A stretch of 64,000 nt of DNA from Streptomyces griseorubiginosus. GTDB lineage: Bacteria; Actinomycetota; Actinomycetes; Streptomycetales; Streptomycetaceae. Shown here piece by piece: positions 16,193-26,243 of the stretch. How positions within the stretch are numbered: the stretch's first letter is position 1; each line of letters opens with the position of its first letter. Where the stretch lies: the NCBI RefSeq assembly GCF_001514195.1, contig NZ_KQ948734.1:1121076-1185075 (forward strand), read 5' to 3'. A program made the position numbers and the translations under genes. Below the pieces are notes generated by a model that worked only from the letters and a program-made list of their open reading frames with translations, was not told the origin of the DNA and did not search any database.

Positions 16193-17134
16193 ATGACTGC
16201 CACCACCGCGGCCTCCCCCAAAGGCCGGCGCCGAGACGGGCCGGCCGGCCCCGCGCGCGGCGGCAGGCGCCGTCGCCGGTCGGCAGGGCCGCTGTTCGTC
16301 GCCCCCTTCATGGTGCTGTTCCTGCTGCTCTTCCTCGCCCCCCTCGGCTACGCCGCCTACCTCAGCCTCTACCAGTCACGCCTGATCGGCGGGACGGTCT
16401 TCGTCGGCCTCGACAACTACATCCAGGCCGTGACCGACCCGCTGCTCATCCACGGCGTCATCCGCGTCGCGCTGTTCTTCCTGATCCAGGTCCCGCTGAT
16501 GCTGCTGCTGGCGCTGGTGTTCGCCCTCGCGCTCGACAGCGGCCTGCTGCGGCTGGCCAAGGTGATCCGCCTCGGCATCTTCGTCCCGTACGCGGTGCCG
16601 AGCGTCGTCGCCGCCCTGATGTGGGGCTATCTGTACGGCCCGGACTTCGGCCCGTTCGCCCAGCTCAGCCGGGACCTCAGCCTGCCGGTGCCGCAGTTCC
16701 TCAGCGACGGCTGGATACTCGGGAGCCTCGCGAACATCGTCACCTGGGAGTTCGTCGGCTACAACATGATCATCCTGTACGCCGCCCTGCGCACGATCCC
16801 GACCGAGCTGTACGAGGCCGCCGCGATGGACGGGGCCGGTGCCTGGCGGATCGCCTGGTCGATCAAGCTGCCCGCGCTGCGCCCCGCGCTGCTGCTCACC
16901 CTGCTGTTCTCCGTGATCGGCAGCTTCCAGCTCTTCAACGAGCCCAACCTGCTGATGAAGGTCGCCCCCGACGTGATCAGCAGCTCCTACACCGCCAACC
17001 TCTACGCCTACTCCCTCGCCTTCACCGGCCAGCAGGTCAACTACGCGGCCACGGTGTCCTTCCTCCTCGGCCTCGTCATCGTGATCGTCTCCTACGGCGT
17101 CCTGCTCACCGCGAACCGCAGGAGGACGTCATGA
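16193..17134 (+). CDS. Sugar ABC transporter permease (MalF-type)
   Basis: 313-residue inner-membrane permease with a basic N-terminus and six predicted transmembrane segments. The EAA loop that contacts the ATPase is visible as YEAAAMDGAGAWRIAWSIKLPALRPA (EAA---G---------I-LP), near residues 204-229. Its stop overlaps the start of the second permease (ATGA). Substrate is inferred from neighbouring arabinan and galactoside enzymes. Confidence 0.93.
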   Translation: MTATTAASPKGRRRDGPAGPARGGRRRRRSAGPLFVAPFMVLFLLLFLAPLGYAAYLSLYQSRLIGGTVFVGLDNYIQAVTDPLLIHGVIRVALFFLIQVPLMLLLALVFALALDSGLLRLAKVIRLGIFVPYAVPSVVAALMWGYLYGPDFGPFAQLSRDLSLPVPQFLSDGWILGSLANIVTWEFVGYNMIILYAALRTIPTELYEAAAMDGAGAWRIAWSIKLPALRPALLLTLLFSVIGSFQLFNEPNLLMKVAPDVISSSYTANLYAYSLAFTGQQVNYAATVSFLLGLVIVIVSYGVLLTANRRRTS

Positions 17135-18084
17135 CGACCACTCCCCAGCCCGCGCTCATGCAGGGGACCCCGCCCCCGGCGACCCCGACCGCGAAGCCGG
17201 CGCGCGCCGCACTGCCGAGGCGGCGCCGGAGCGGCCCCCGCCGCAGCACCCCGCTGACCATCGCCATGCTGGCCGCCCTCGCCTACTTCCTGCTGCCGCT
17301 GTTCTGGCTGGTCATCGCCTCCACCAAGAGCACCCAGGACCTGTTCAACACGTTCGGCCTGTGGTTCTCGCACGCCCCGCAGCTGCTCACCAACGTCAAG
17401 GACACCTTCACCCAGGACGACGGCGTCTTCGTGCGCTGGCTGATCAACACGGTCGTGTACGCGGGCGTCAGCGCCGTCGGCGCCTCCCTGCTCGCGGCGG
17501 CCGGCGGGTACGGCTTCTCCAAGTTCCGCTTCCGCGGCGACCGGTTCGCGTTCAACCTCGTCGTCGGCGCGGTCATGGTCCCGGCCACCGCGCTGGCCAT
17601 CCCGACCTATCTGCTGTTCGCCAAGGCGGGCCTGGTCAACACCCCGTGGGCGATCATCCTGCCCTCCCTGGTCAACCCCTTCGGCCTCTACCTGATGCGG
17701 GTCTACGCCGAGGACGCCGTCCCGGAGAGCATCCTGGAGGCCGCCCGTATCGACGGGGCCGGCGAGCTGCGGATCTTCTTCCGGATCGTGCTCCGGCTGC
17801 TCGGCCCCGGCCTGGTCACGGTTCTGCTCTTCACGCTGGTGGCGACCTGGAACAACTACTTCCTGCCGCTGATCATGCTCAACGACCCGAACCTGTACCC
17901 GATCACGGTGGGGCTGTCCTCCTGGGCGGCGCAGGCCCAGAACGGCGGATCCGGCGCCAGCAGCGACATGCTCGCGCTCGTGGTGACCGGCTCGCTGATC
18001 TCGATCATCCCACTGGTCGTGGCGTTCCTGATGCTCCAGCGGTACTGGCAGAGCGGGCTCGCCTCCGGCGGCGTCAAGCAGTAG
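17131..18084 (+). CDS. Sugar ABC transporter permease (MalG-type)
   Basis: 317-residue permease, partner of the preceding one. A Pro/Arg-rich cytoplasmic N-terminus (about 45 residues) is followed by six predicted membrane spans. The EAA loop reads ILEAARIDGAGELRIFFRIVLRLLGP. ATG 17131 overlaps the previous stop by 4 nt with AGGAGG upstream, so translation is coupled. Forms the transmembrane heterodimer for uptake of the operon's sugar. Confidence 0.93.
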   Translation: MTTTPQPALMQGTPPPATPTAKPARAALPRRRRSGPRRSTPLTIAMLAALAYFLLPLFWLVIASTKSTQDLFNTFGLWFSHAPQLLTNVKDTFTQDDGVFVRWLINTVVYAGVSAVGASLLAAAGGYGFSKFRFRGDRFAFNLVVGAVMVPATALAIPTYLLFAKAGLVNTPWAIILPSLVNPFGLYLMRVYAEDAVPESILEAARIDGAGELRIFFRIVLRLLGPGLVTVLLFTLVATWNNYFLPLIMLNDPNLYPITVGLSSWAAQAQNGGSGASSDMLALVVTGSLISIIPLVVAFLMLQRYWQSGLASGGVKQ

Positions 18085-18126
18085 CGCACACTTCTCACTT
18101 CGCTCCCGTACCCCGGAGGTTCCCCC

Positions 18127-20253
18127 ATGGCGGCACTGCCTGCCCGTGTCCTGTTCGGCGCCGCGTACTACTACGAGTACACGCCGGAATACGACCCCGA
18201 ACTCCAGCCGGACGAACGGCTGAAGACCGACCTGGACCTGATGGCCGAAGCCAACTTCACCGTCATCCGGGTCGGCGAGTCGGTCTGGTCGACGTGGGAG
18301 CCCAGCAACGGCACCTTCGACCTGGACTGGCTCCAGCCCGTCCTCGACGGCGCCCACGAGCGCGGCATCTCCGTCATCCTCGGCACCCCGACCTACGCGG
18401 CCCCGCCGTGGCTGGCCCGCCAGTACCCGGAGATCACCGCCGAGCGCGCCACCGGGCAGCGGATGGGCTGGGGCGCCCGGCAGGAGATCGACTTCACCCA
18501 CCCCGCGTTCCGCTTCCACGCCGAACGGGTCATCCGGAGGATCGCGGCACGCTACGCCGACCACCCGGCGGTCATCGGCTGGCAGGTCGACAACGAACCG
18601 GGGCTGCACCTCTTCCACAACCGCGGGGTCTTCCAGCGGTTCGTGGACCACCTGCGGGAGAAGTACGGCGACGTCGAGACCCTGAACCGCGAGTGGGGCC
18701 TGGTCTACTGGTCGCACCGGCTGTCCGACTGGTCCGACCTGTGGACGCCCGACGGCAACGAGCAGCCCCAGTACGACGTCGCCTGGCGGGAGTTCCAGGC
18801 CCGTCAGGTCACCGAGTTCATCGGCTGGCAGGCCGACCTCGTCCGTGAGTACGCGCGCGAGGGGCAGTTCGTCACCACCTGCATCTCGTACACCCGCCAG
18901 GGGGTCTCCGACGACGAGCTCGCCGCCCGTCTCGACATCGCCTCCGGCAACCCGTACTACGACATGCAGGACGGTCTGCTGCTCCCCGACCCCACCCCCG
19001 ACACCCACGAGCAGATCTGGAAGACCACCGGCGTCTGGTCGATGTACCAGACCGCCGACTGGATGTTCTCCTCCCGCCAGGAGCCCTTCCTGGTCACCGA
19101 GACCAACGCCCAGAGCATCGGCTTCGCCTGGGACAACCGGCCCGGCTACGACGGCCAGTGGCGCCAGGCCGCGTGGGCGCACGTGGCGCGCGGCGCCCGG
19201 ATGATCGAGTACTGGCAGTGGCAGACCCTGCGCTTCGGCGCGGAGACCTACTGGGGCGGAGTCCTCCCGCACACCGGGAAGCCCGGCCGCACCTACGCCG
19301 AAATAGCGCGGCTGGGCGCGGAGTTCGAGAAGGCGGGCCCGCTGGTCGCCGGTCTCGAACCCGACGCCGACATCACGCTCGTGTACTCGACCCCGAGCAA
19401 GTGGCTCATGCAGAAGTACCCGCCGCTCGCCACCCCCGACGGCGCCCCGGACGGCGCCGCCTACCACCGGCTCTTCGACCCCTTCTACCGCGGCGCCTTC
19501 GACGCCCGCCGCCAGGTGCGGATCGTGCACGCCCGGCAGTTGGAGGACCTCACCCCGGAGGAGGCCGTACGACGCCACCCGGTCCTCGTGGTCCCGGCCC
19601 TGTACGTCGTCGACGACGCCGGCCTCGACCGGCTGGCGGCCTACGCCGAGGCGGGCGGCCACCTGGTCCTCGGCCCCCGCACCGGCTACGCCGACCACGA
19701 GGCGAGGGCCCGGCTCACCCCGGCCCCCGGCCGTCTCGCCGACGCCGCGGGGGTGTCGTACGACGAATTCAGCAACCTGCACCAGGACGTGGCCGTTCGC
19801 CCGGCGCCGGACAGTCCGCTGCGGCTGTCCGAGTCGGCTGTCGCGACCCACTGGATCGAGTGCCTGAACCCCACCGACGCCGAGGTGCTCGCCGACTACG
19901 AGCACCCGCACTTCGGCCGGTGGCCGGCGATCACCACCCGGGCGCACGGCGCGGGCCGGGTCACCACCGTCGGCACGGCACCGGGCCGCGAGCTCGCCCG
20001 CGCGCTCGCCGAGTGGCTGGCGCCCTCCGCGAGCCACGCCTGGCAGGACCTTCCCGAGTCGGTCACGGCGACGACCGGCACCTCTCCCGACGGCCGTCGG
20101 GTCCACATCGTCCACAACTGGAGCTGGGAGTCCGCACGCGCGAGCGTCCCGGTCGACCTCTCCGACGTTCTGGACGGCACGTCCGTTCCCGTCGGCACGG
20201 TGCTGGCTCTTGGTCCCTGGGACGTCCGCGTGCTCATCACCGCAACACCGTGA
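18127..20253 (+). CDS. GH42 beta-galactosidase / alpha-L-arabinopyranosidase family
   Basis: Intracellular glycoside hydrolase of 708 residues, the full GH42 length: TIM barrel, trimerisation domain and C-terminal beta domain. The acid/base Glu is in QVDNEPG (Glu157) and the nucleophile in LVTETNAQS (Glu325). There is no signal peptide, so it would cleave imported oligosaccharides. GH42 enzymes split beta-galactosides and, in some members, alpha-L-arabinopyranosides; with arabinose genes downstream, either could feed arabinogalactan use. GGAGG precedes ATG 18127. Confidence 0.92.
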   Translation: MAALPARVLFGAAYYYEYTPEYDPELQPDERLKTDLDLMAEANFTVIRVGESVWSTWEPSNGTFDLDWLQPVLDGAHERGISVILGTPTYAAPPWLARQYPEITAERATGQRMGWGARQEIDFTHPAFRFHAERVIRRIAARYADHPAVIGWQVDNEPGLHLFHNRGVFQRFVDHLREKYGDVETLNREWGLVYWSHRLSDWSDLWTPDGNEQPQYDVAWREFQARQVTEFIGWQADLVREYAREGQFVTTCISYTRQGVSDDELAARLDIASGNPYYDMQDGLLLPDPTPDTHEQIWKTTGVWSMYQTADWMFSSRQEPFLVTETNAQSIGFAWDNRPGYDGQWRQAAWAHVARGARMIEYWQWQTLRFGAETYWGGVLPHTGKPGRTYAEIARLGAEFEKAGPLVAGLEPDADITLVYSTPSKWLMQKYPPLATPDGAPDGAAYHRLFDPFYRGAFDARRQVRIVHARQLEDLTPEEAVRRHPVLVVPALYVVDDAGLDRLAAYAEAGGHLVLGPRTGYADHEARARLTPAPGRLADAAGVSYDEFSNLHQDVAVRPAPDSPLRLSESAVATHWIECLNPTDAEVLADYEHPHFGRWPAITTRAHGAGRVTTVGTAPGRELARALAEWLAPSASHAWQDLPESVTATTGTSPDGRRVHIVHNWSWESARASVPVDLSDVLDGTSVPVGTVLALGPWDVRVLITATP

Positions 20254-20272
20254 CATCCCCCGAGGAGGGGCA

Positions 20273-22078
20273 GTGAAGAAAAGAACCACAGCAAAGGCGC
20301 TGGGCAGTTCTCTCGCGGCGGCGGCACTGCTGACCGGTTCCATGGCCGGTGCGCAGGCGTACAACCCAACAGGCGGGACCATGTACCAGCTGGGCAGCGA
20401 GCCGTGCCTGAAGGGACGCGGCAACTGCGCGGTCTACCCGAAGTCGGCCCAGCTCCCGGGCGGTCGGCTGGTCGCCTCGTTCGAGAAGTCGACCGTCGTG
20501 GCGTCCTCCGGCAGCGCGGCCGGGCAGACCCTCCCGGTCTACAAGAGCGACGACGACGGCACGAGCTGGCAGCCGCTCTCGGAGGTGAAGGCACCGGCGT
20601 ACGCCTCCAAGGACCCCAAGTACGCCAAGTACACGAGCAACTGGACCAACCCGTACCTGTACGTCCTGCCGAAGAGCGTCGGCGGGCTGAAGGCGGGCAC
20701 CCTGCTCCTGGCCAGTGTCGTCTCCGGTGACGACTCCTACTACAAGGAGCACAAGGCGGCCGACCCGAACTGGACCCCGTCCAACGACGGCGACCGCAGC
20801 GATCTGGCCATCGCCCTGTACTCCAGCACCGACCAGGGCAAGAGCTGGAAGGTCCTCAATGTCGTGGCGACCGGCGGCTGGCAGGGCGGCAGCGCGGGCG
20901 CGGTCGGGAAGAACGTCGCCGCGGCCAACAAGTACCAGCAGGTGGACCCGCTGTGGGAGCCGTACCTGATGGTCTACAAGGGCAAGCTGGTCTGCTACTA
21001 CTCCGACGAGAACGACTACACCGGCTTCGACCCGGTCACCGGCGTGCCCAGGAAGGACCCGGCCAACGACACCGCCACCGACTCGCACGGGCAGATCCTG
21101 GTGCACAAGACCTGGGACGGGAAGAGCGCCCAGTGGAGTGACCCCGTAGTCGACATCTCGGGGTCGGTGCAGGACATGGGCGGCGGCAAGACCGAGATCG
21201 GCGGCGGCCGGCCGGGCATGACCAACGTCGTGCCCACGTCGGACGGCCGCTGGATGCTCACCTTCGAGTACTGGGGCGGCGGGGCCAACACCCGCTACGT
21301 CATCGCCGATGACCCGCTGAAGTTCTTCAAGGGCAGCCAGACGGGCATGTCGGTCGGCTCGCTGCCGGTCGTCTCCGGTTCCCGTCCGCTCGCCGGCGGC
21401 GGCAGCCCGGTGCTGATCCGGCTGCCCGACGGGCGTCTCGTCTACAACGCGGCGAACAGCGGTGACGTGTGGGTCAACGACAGCGGCCGCAGCGACGGCG
21501 TGTGGACCGAGTACCAGACGACCTCGCAGGCCGGCTACAGCCGCAACCTCCAGTACGTCGACGGCACCGGCCGCGTCGCGATCCTCAACAACCAGGGCAC
21601 GTCCACGATCGCCTTCGCCGAGGTCGACCTCGGCGAGACGGCCGGCACCTACTACCGGCTCGTGAACCGCAAAACCGGCCAGGTCATCGGCACCGGCAAC
21701 AGGACCAACGACGCCAACCTCGGCAACGGGAACACCCCGGACGTGGCCCTGGAGGACTCCGGGGCGGCGGCGAATCCGGAGACCCAGCAGTGGCACGTGG
21801 TCGACGAGCCGAACGGCGGCACCACTCTGCTGAACAGGTCGGGCGGTCGCGCCGCCGCGATCTGGACCGGCAACGCCACCGTCGGGCAGCGCATCGGCCA
21901 GTGGGTCGACAACAGCTCGACGGGCAGCTGGAACCTCGTCAAGACCTCCGACGGCTACTACCGGTTCCAGGCCGTCAAGAACACAGCGCTCTATCTCACC
22001 GGCGCCTCCGCGGGGGCGCCGCTGACCCTCCAGAACGCGACCGATGACGGCTCGCAGGACTGGAAGCTCGTCCGCTAG
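20273..22078 (+). CDS. Secreted sialidase-fold exo-arabinanase (GH93-like) with C-terminal ricin-type domain
   Basis: 601-residue exported protein. GTG 20273 with GAGGAGG upstream opens a signal peptide cleaved after AQA. The catalytic part (about residues 35-450) is a sialidase-superfamily beta-propeller with Asp-box/BNR repeats (SDDDGTSW, SSTDQGKSW) and GGRPGMTNVVPTSDGRW. The last roughly 140 residues repeat a ricin/CBM13-like pattern (YYRLVNRKTGQVIG, NPETQQWHVVDEPNG, YYRFQAVKN), which may bind polysaccharide. GH93 exo-1,5-alpha-L-arabinanases share this fold, and the arabinose operon downstream favours that role over sialidase. Acts outside the cell, releasing arabinose units. A hairpin follows the stop. 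Confidence 0.75.
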   Translation: MKKRTTAKALGSSLAAAALLTGSMAGAQAYNPTGGTMYQLGSEPCLKGRGNCAVYPKSAQLPGGRLVASFEKSTVVASSGSAAGQTLPVYKSDDDGTSWQPLSEVKAPAYASKDPKYAKYTSNWTNPYLYVLPKSVGGLKAGTLLLASVVSGDDSYYKEHKAADPNWTPSNDGDRSDLAIALYSSTDQGKSWKVLNVVATGGWQGGSAGAVGKNVAAANKYQQVDPLWEPYLMVYKGKLVCYYSDENDYTGFDPVTGVPRKDPANDTATDSHGQILVHKTWDGKSAQWSDPVVDISGSVQDMGGGKTEIGGGRPGMTNVVPTSDGRWMLTFEYWGGGANTRYVIADDPLKFFKGSQTGMSVGSLPVVSGSRPLAGGGSPVLIRLPDGRLVYNAANSGDVWVNDSGRSDGVWTEYQTTSQAGYSRNLQYVDGTGRVAILNNQGTSTIAFAEVDLGETAGTYYRLVNRKTGQVIGTGNRTNDANLGNGNTPDVALEDSGAAANPETQQWHVVDEPNGGTTLLNRSGGRAAAIWTGNATVGQRIGQWVDNSSTGSWNLVKTSDGYYRFQAVKNTALYLTGASAGAPLTLQNATDDGSQDWKLVR

Positions 22079-22086
22079 GCGGCGGT

Positions 22087-22114
22087 GGTGGTCCGGCGGT
22101 GACGTCGGACCACC
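22087..22114 (+). terminator. Hairpin terminator between the arabinanase gene and araB
   Basis: GGTGGTCCG (22087-22095) pairs with CGGACCACC (22106-22114), loop 10 nt, shortly after the stop codon. It separates araBAD as its own transcription unit. Confidence 0.68.
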
Positions 22115-22160
22115 AGCATCTATCTGCCGTCCGGTGGTGCGTGTCATACTCCCATGCAGG

Positions 22161-22189
22161 ATATCGAACATCATTCGAAATATCGAACA
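22161..22189 (+). promoter_or_regulatory. araBAD operator region
   Basis: Two direct copies of ATATCGAACA (22161-22170 and 22180-22189) flank TCATTCGAA; TCGAA-N5-TTCGA also forms a dyad. The stretch is AT-rich against the background. A possible -10 (CATACT, 22145-22150) lies just upstream, so bound repressor would block elongation. Confidence 0.6.
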
Positions 22190-22199
22190 GAAGGGTGAT

Positions 22200-23894
22200 G
22201 TGAGGGTGAACGCCGACAACAGGGGACAGCAGCCTCAACCCGAAACCTACGTCGTGGGGATCGACTACGGAACACTCTCGGGGCGGGCCGTTGTGGTACG
22301 CGTCTCCGACGGCGCCGAACTGGCCGCCGCCGAGCACCCGTACACCCACGCCGTCCTCGACCGGCAGCTGCCCGACGGCACCGTACTGCCGCCCGACTGG
22401 GCGCTCCAGGTCCCGTCCGACTACATCGACGTCCTGCGGATCGCCGTCCCCGAGGCGGTGGCCCGCGCCGGTGTGCGTCCGGAGCAGGTCATCGGCATCG
22501 GCACCGACTTCACCGCGTGCACGGTGCTGCCCGTGCTGGCCGACGGCACCCCCCTGTGCGAGCTGCCCGAGTACACCTCCCGCCCGCACGCCTACGTCAA
22601 GCTGTGGCGCCACCACGCCGCCCAGGCCCAGGCCGACCGCATCACGGACCTCGCCGTGGAGCGCAAGGAACCCTGGATCAAGCGGTACGGCGGGAAGATC
22701 TCCTCGGAGTGGGAGTTCGCCAAGGCGCTGCAACTCCTGGAGGAGGACCCCGAGATCTACGGCCGCACCGAGCGGTGGATCGAGGCGGCCGACTGGATCG
22801 TGTGGCGCCTGTCCGGCACCTACCTGCGCAACGCCTGCACCGCCGGCTACAAGGGCCAGTTCCAGGATGGCGTCTACCCCTCGCCCGAGTACCTCGCCGC
22901 GCTCAACCCCGGCTTCGCCGACTTCGTCACCGACAAGCTGGAGCACCCGATCGGGCAACTCGGCGACCGCGCCGGCGGGTTGACGGCCGAGGCGGCGGCC
23001 TGGACCGGACTGCCGGAGGGCATCGCCGTCTGCGTCGGCAACGTCGACGCCCATGTCACCGCGCCCGCGGCGACCGCGGTCGAGCCGGGCCGGATGGTCG
23101 CCATCATGGGCACCTCGACCTGCCATGTGATGAGCTCCGACCAGTGGGCCGAGGTGCCCGGCATGTGCGGCGTCGTCGACGGTGGCATCCTGCCCGGCCT
23201 GTGGGGCTACGAGGCGGGCCAGAGCGGCGTCGGCGACATCTTCGGCTGGTTCGTGCGCACCGGGTTCCCCGCGTCGTACGCCGAGGAGGCCGCCGCCCTC
23301 GGCCGTGACCCGCACGAGCACCTCACCGCGCTGGCTGCCGAACAGGCCGTGGGGGAGCACGGGTTGATCGCGCTGGACTGGCAGAGCGGCAACCGCAGCG
23401 TCCTGGTCGACCACGACCTCAGCGGCGTCGTCGTGGGCCTGACCCTGTCCACCCGCCCCGAGGACGTCTACCGCGCGCTCCTTGAGGCGACCGCCTTCGG
23501 CACCCGCACCATCATCGAGACGTTCACCGCCTCCGGGGTGCCCGTCGAGGAGCTGATCATCGCGGGCGGTCTGACGAAGAACGCGCTGCTGATGCAGATC
23601 TACGCCGACGTCACCCGCCTGCCCCTCGGCGTCATCGACTCCGCGCAGGGCCCCGCGCTGGGTTCGGCGATGCACGCCGCGGTCGCCGCGGGCGCCTACC
23701 CGGACATCAGGGCCGCGGCCCGGGCCATGGGCAAGGCCCGTCCCGCCGTCTACCTCCCGGACCCCGAGCGGGCGGCGGCCTACGACCGCCTCTTCGCCGA
23801 GTACCGGCTGCTGCACGACTACTTCGGCCGCGGCACCAACGAGGTCATGCACCGCCTGCGCCGGATCCGCGCCGAAGTCTCCGCCTCCTCCTGA
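22200..23894 (+). CDS. araB: L-ribulokinase
   Basis: FGGY-family kinase that phosphorylates L-ribulose to L-ribulose 5-phosphate in arabinose catabolism. About 564 residues, the normal AraB length. The N-terminal phosphate-binding segment VVGIDYGTLSGRAVVV, the GTDFTACTVLP loop, and the second-domain ATP-site region IIAGGLTKNALLMQIYADV are visible. AAGGG at 22191 supports GTG 22200; GTG 22206 is the alternative. First gene of araB-araA-araD, preceded by the operator region. Confidence 0.95.
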   Translation: MRVNADNRGQQPQPETYVVGIDYGTLSGRAVVVRVSDGAELAAAEHPYTHAVLDRQLPDGTVLPPDWALQVPSDYIDVLRIAVPEAVARAGVRPEQVIGIGTDFTACTVLPVLADGTPLCELPEYTSRPHAYVKLWRHHAAQAQADRITDLAVERKEPWIKRYGGKISSEWEFAKALQLLEEDPEIYGRTERWIEAADWIVWRLSGTYLRNACTAGYKGQFQDGVYPSPEYLAALNPGFADFVTDKLEHPIGQLGDRAGGLTAEAAAWTGLPEGIAVCVGNVDAHVTAPAATAVEPGRMVAIMGTSTCHVMSSDQWAEVPGMCGVVDGGILPGLWGYEAGQSGVGDIFGWFVRTGFPASYAEEAAALGRDPHEHLTALAAEQAVGEHGLIALDWQSGNRSVLVDHDLSGVVVGLTLSTRPEDVYRALLEATAFGTRTIIETFTASGVPVEELIIAGGLTKNALLMQIYADVTRLPLGVIDSAQGPALGSAMHAAVAAGAYPDIRAAARAMGKARPAVYLPDPERAAAYDRLFAEYRLLHDYFGRGTNEVMHRLRRIRAEVSASS

Positions 23895-23922
23895 CGAGAA
23901 AGCCTGAAAGGGACACACCCCC

Positions 23923-25440
23923 ATGGACACCAACGCCCCCGCCTACCCCGATCACGAGATCTGGTTTCTCACCGGCAGCCAGGGCCTGTACGGCGACGAC
24001 GTCCTGCGCCAGGTCGCCGACCAGTCCCGGAGCATCTCCGAGACGCTGGGCCGCCCCGGCAAGGTGCCGGTCAAGATCGTGTGGAAGCCGGTCCTGACCG
24101 ACGCCGAGGCGATCCGCCGCATGTGCCAGGAGGCCTCCGCCTCCGACACCTGTGTCGGGGTGATCGCGTGGATGCACACCTTCTCCCCGGCGAAGATGTG
24201 GATCGCCGGCCTGTCCGCCCTCGACGTGCCGCTGCTGCACCTGCACACCCAGTACAACCTGTCGCTGCCCTGGCCGAGCATCGACATGGACTTCATGAAC
24301 CTCAACCAGGCCGCCCACGGGGACCGCGAGTTCGGGCACATCGAGTCCCGGGTCGGCGTGGACCGCAAGATCGTCGCCGGTCACGCCACCGACCCGCGCG
24401 TGATCCGGCGGATCGCCGCCTGGGCCCGGGCCGCCGTCGCCCGCCACGCCTCGCGCGGCCTGCGCCTGGCGCGCTTCGGCGACAACATGCGGGACGTCGC
24501 CGTCACCGAGGGCGACAAGGTCGAGGCCCAGATCCGCTTCGGCTTCTCCGTCAACACCTACGGCGTCAACGACCTGGTCGCCGTCGTCGACCAGGTCGAG
24601 GACAAGGCGGCGGCCGAACTCGCCGCCGAGTACGTCGAGTTGTACGACGTCGTGCCGGCCCTGCGCCCCGGCGGCATCCGCCACGACTCCCTGCTGTACG
24701 CGGCCCGCCAGGAGATCGGCCTGCGCACCTTCCTCACCGAGGGCGGCTTCACCGCGTTCACCACCAACTTCGAGGACCTGGGCGGTCTGCGCCAGCTGCC
24801 CGGTCTGGCCGTGCAGCGGCTGATGGCGGACGGCTTCGGCTTCGGCGGCGAGGGCGACTGGAAGACCTCCGCGCTGCTGCGCACGCTGAAGGTCATGGGC
24901 CAGGGACTGCCCGGCGGCACCTCCTTCATGGAGGACTACACCTACCACCTCGGCCCCGGCGAGCCCCGCATCCTCGGCGCGCACATGCTGGAGGTCTGCC
25001 CCTCCATCGCGGCCAACCGCCCCAGCTGCGAGATCCATCCGCTGTCCATCGGCGGTCGCGAGGACCCGGTCCGTCTGGTCTTCAACGCGGCCGAGGGCCC
25101 CGCCGTGGTCGTCGGCCTCTCCGACCTCGGGGACCGCTTCCGGCTCACCGCCAACGCCGTCGACGTGATCTCCCCGAGCGAGCCGCTGCACCGCCTGCCG
25201 GTCGCGCGCGCGGTGTGGAAGCCGCAGCCCTCGCTCGCCGAGTCCGCCGAGAGCTGGCTGCTGGCCGGCGCCCCGCACCACACGGTGCTCAGCTCCGCCG
25301 TCGACCTGGAGACGCTCACCGACTACGCGTCCATGACCGGCGTCGAACTGCTCACCATCGACGAGAACACCACCACCGACCAGTTCGCCAAGGAGATCCG
25401 GTGGAACGCCGCCTACCACCGCCTGGCCCAGGCCCTGTGA
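23923..25440 (+). CDS. araA: L-arabinose isomerase
   Basis: Converts L-arabinose to L-ribulose; 505 residues, standard AraA length. Recognisable stretches are [40 protein letters not shown], and the metal-binding region with [23 protein letters not shown] and [29 protein letters not shown], carrying the conserved Glu and His ligands. AAAGGGA precedes ATG 23923. Lies 28 bp after araB in the same operon. Confidence 0.97.
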   Translation: MDTNAPAYPDHEIWFLTGSQGLYGDDVLRQVADQSRSISETLGRPGKVPVKIVWKPVLTDAEAIRRMCQEASASDTCVGVIAWMHTFSPAKMWIAGLSALDVPLLHLHTQYNLSLPWPSIDMDFMNLNQAAHGDREFGHIESRVGVDRKIVAGHATDPRVIRRIAAWARAAVARHASRGLRLARFGDNMRDVAVTEGDKVEAQIRFGFSVNTYGVNDLVAVVDQVEDKAAAELAAEYVELYDVVPALRPGGIRHDSLLYAARQEIGLRTFLTEGGFTAFTTNFEDLGGLRQLPGLAVQRLMADGFGFGGEGDWKTSALLRTLKVMGQGLPGGTSFMEDYTYHLGPGEPRILGAHMLEVCPSIAANRPSCEIHPLSIGGREDPVRLVFNAAEGPAVVVGLSDLGDRFRLTANAVDVISPSEPLHRLPVARAVWKPQPSLAESAESWLLAGAPHHTVLSSAVDLETLTDYASMTGVELLTIDENTTTDQFAKEIRWNAAYHRLAQAL

Positions 25441-25471
25441 CGGCCGCGCACCGGACTCCAGGAGAGACCCG

Positions 25472-26179
25472 ATGACCGTAGAAGTCCGCCCCGGCCTCCG
25501 ACAGGAGGTCCTGGACGCCAACCTGACGATCCCCCAGGTCGGCCTCGCGACCTTGACGTGGGGCAACGTGAGCGGAGTCGACCGTGAGGCGGGGGTGTTC
25601 GTCATCAAGCCCTCGGGAGTGCCGTACGAGGACCTGACCATCGACGACCTGGTCACGGTCAGGCTGTCGGACGGTGAGGTCGTCGGGGGCCACCTGCGCC
25701 CCTCGACCGACACCGAGACCCACCGCTGCCTGTACCTGGCGTTCCCGTCGGTGGGCGGGGTGACCCACACCCACTCCACCCACGCGGTCGCCTTCGCCCA
25801 GGCCCGCCGGGACATACCGGTGCTCGGCACCACCCACGCCGACACCTTCAACGGGCCGATCCCCGTCACCCCGGACCTGACCGCGGAGCAGTGCGCGAAG
25901 GACTACGAGTACAACACCGGGCGCGTCATCGTGGACTTCCTGGAGGAGGACGACCAGCGAGCGGTCGAGGTGCCGGCCGCGCTGGTGGCGAACCACGGGC
26001 CCTTCACCTGGGGGGCCACCGCCCGCAAGTCCCTGGAGCACGCGATCATCTGCGAGGCCGTGGCCGACATCGCCCTGCACACCCTGAGCCTGGGCGTGAC
26101 CACACCCCCGCCCCCGCACCTCCTCGCCCGCCACTACACCCGCAAGCACGGCCCGGACGCCTACTACGGCAACCCGTGA
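25472..26179 (+). CDS. araD: L-ribulose-5-phosphate 4-epimerase
   Basis: Converts L-ribulose 5-phosphate to D-xylulose 5-phosphate, delivering arabinose carbon to the pentose phosphate pathway. 235 residues, class II aldolase/epimerase fold. Zinc-site and phosphate-site motifs visible: TWGNVSGVDRE, VIKPSGVPYEDLT, LRPSTDTETHRCLYLAFP, and the HTHSTHAVAFAQA His cluster. AGGAGAG precedes ATG 25472. Last gene of the ara operon, followed by a strong terminator shared with the convergent HAD gene. Confidence 0.96.
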   Translation: MTVEVRPGLRQEVLDANLTIPQVGLATLTWGNVSGVDREAGVFVIKPSGVPYEDLTIDDLVTVRLSDGEVVGGHLRPSTDTETHRCLYLAFPSVGGVTHTHSTHAVAFAQARRDIPVLGTTHADTFNGPIPVTPDLTAEQCAKDYEYNTGRVIVDFLEEDDQRAVEVPAALVANHGPFTWGATARKSLEHAIICEAVADIALHTLSLGVTTPPPPHLLARHYTRKHGPDAYYGNP

Positions 26180-26186
26180 GCCGGAC

Positions 26187-26229
26187 GGGCCGCCGGGCGC
26201 GTGACGGCTCGTCACGCACCCGGCGGCCC
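26187..26229. terminator. Strong bidirectional terminator after araD
   Basis: A 19-bp stem (GGGCCGCCGGGCGCGTGAC pairing with 26211-26229, one mismatch) with a 5-nt loop lies between araD and the convergent HAD gene. Confidence 0.82.
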
Positions 26230-26243
26230 GGCGGTACCCGCTC

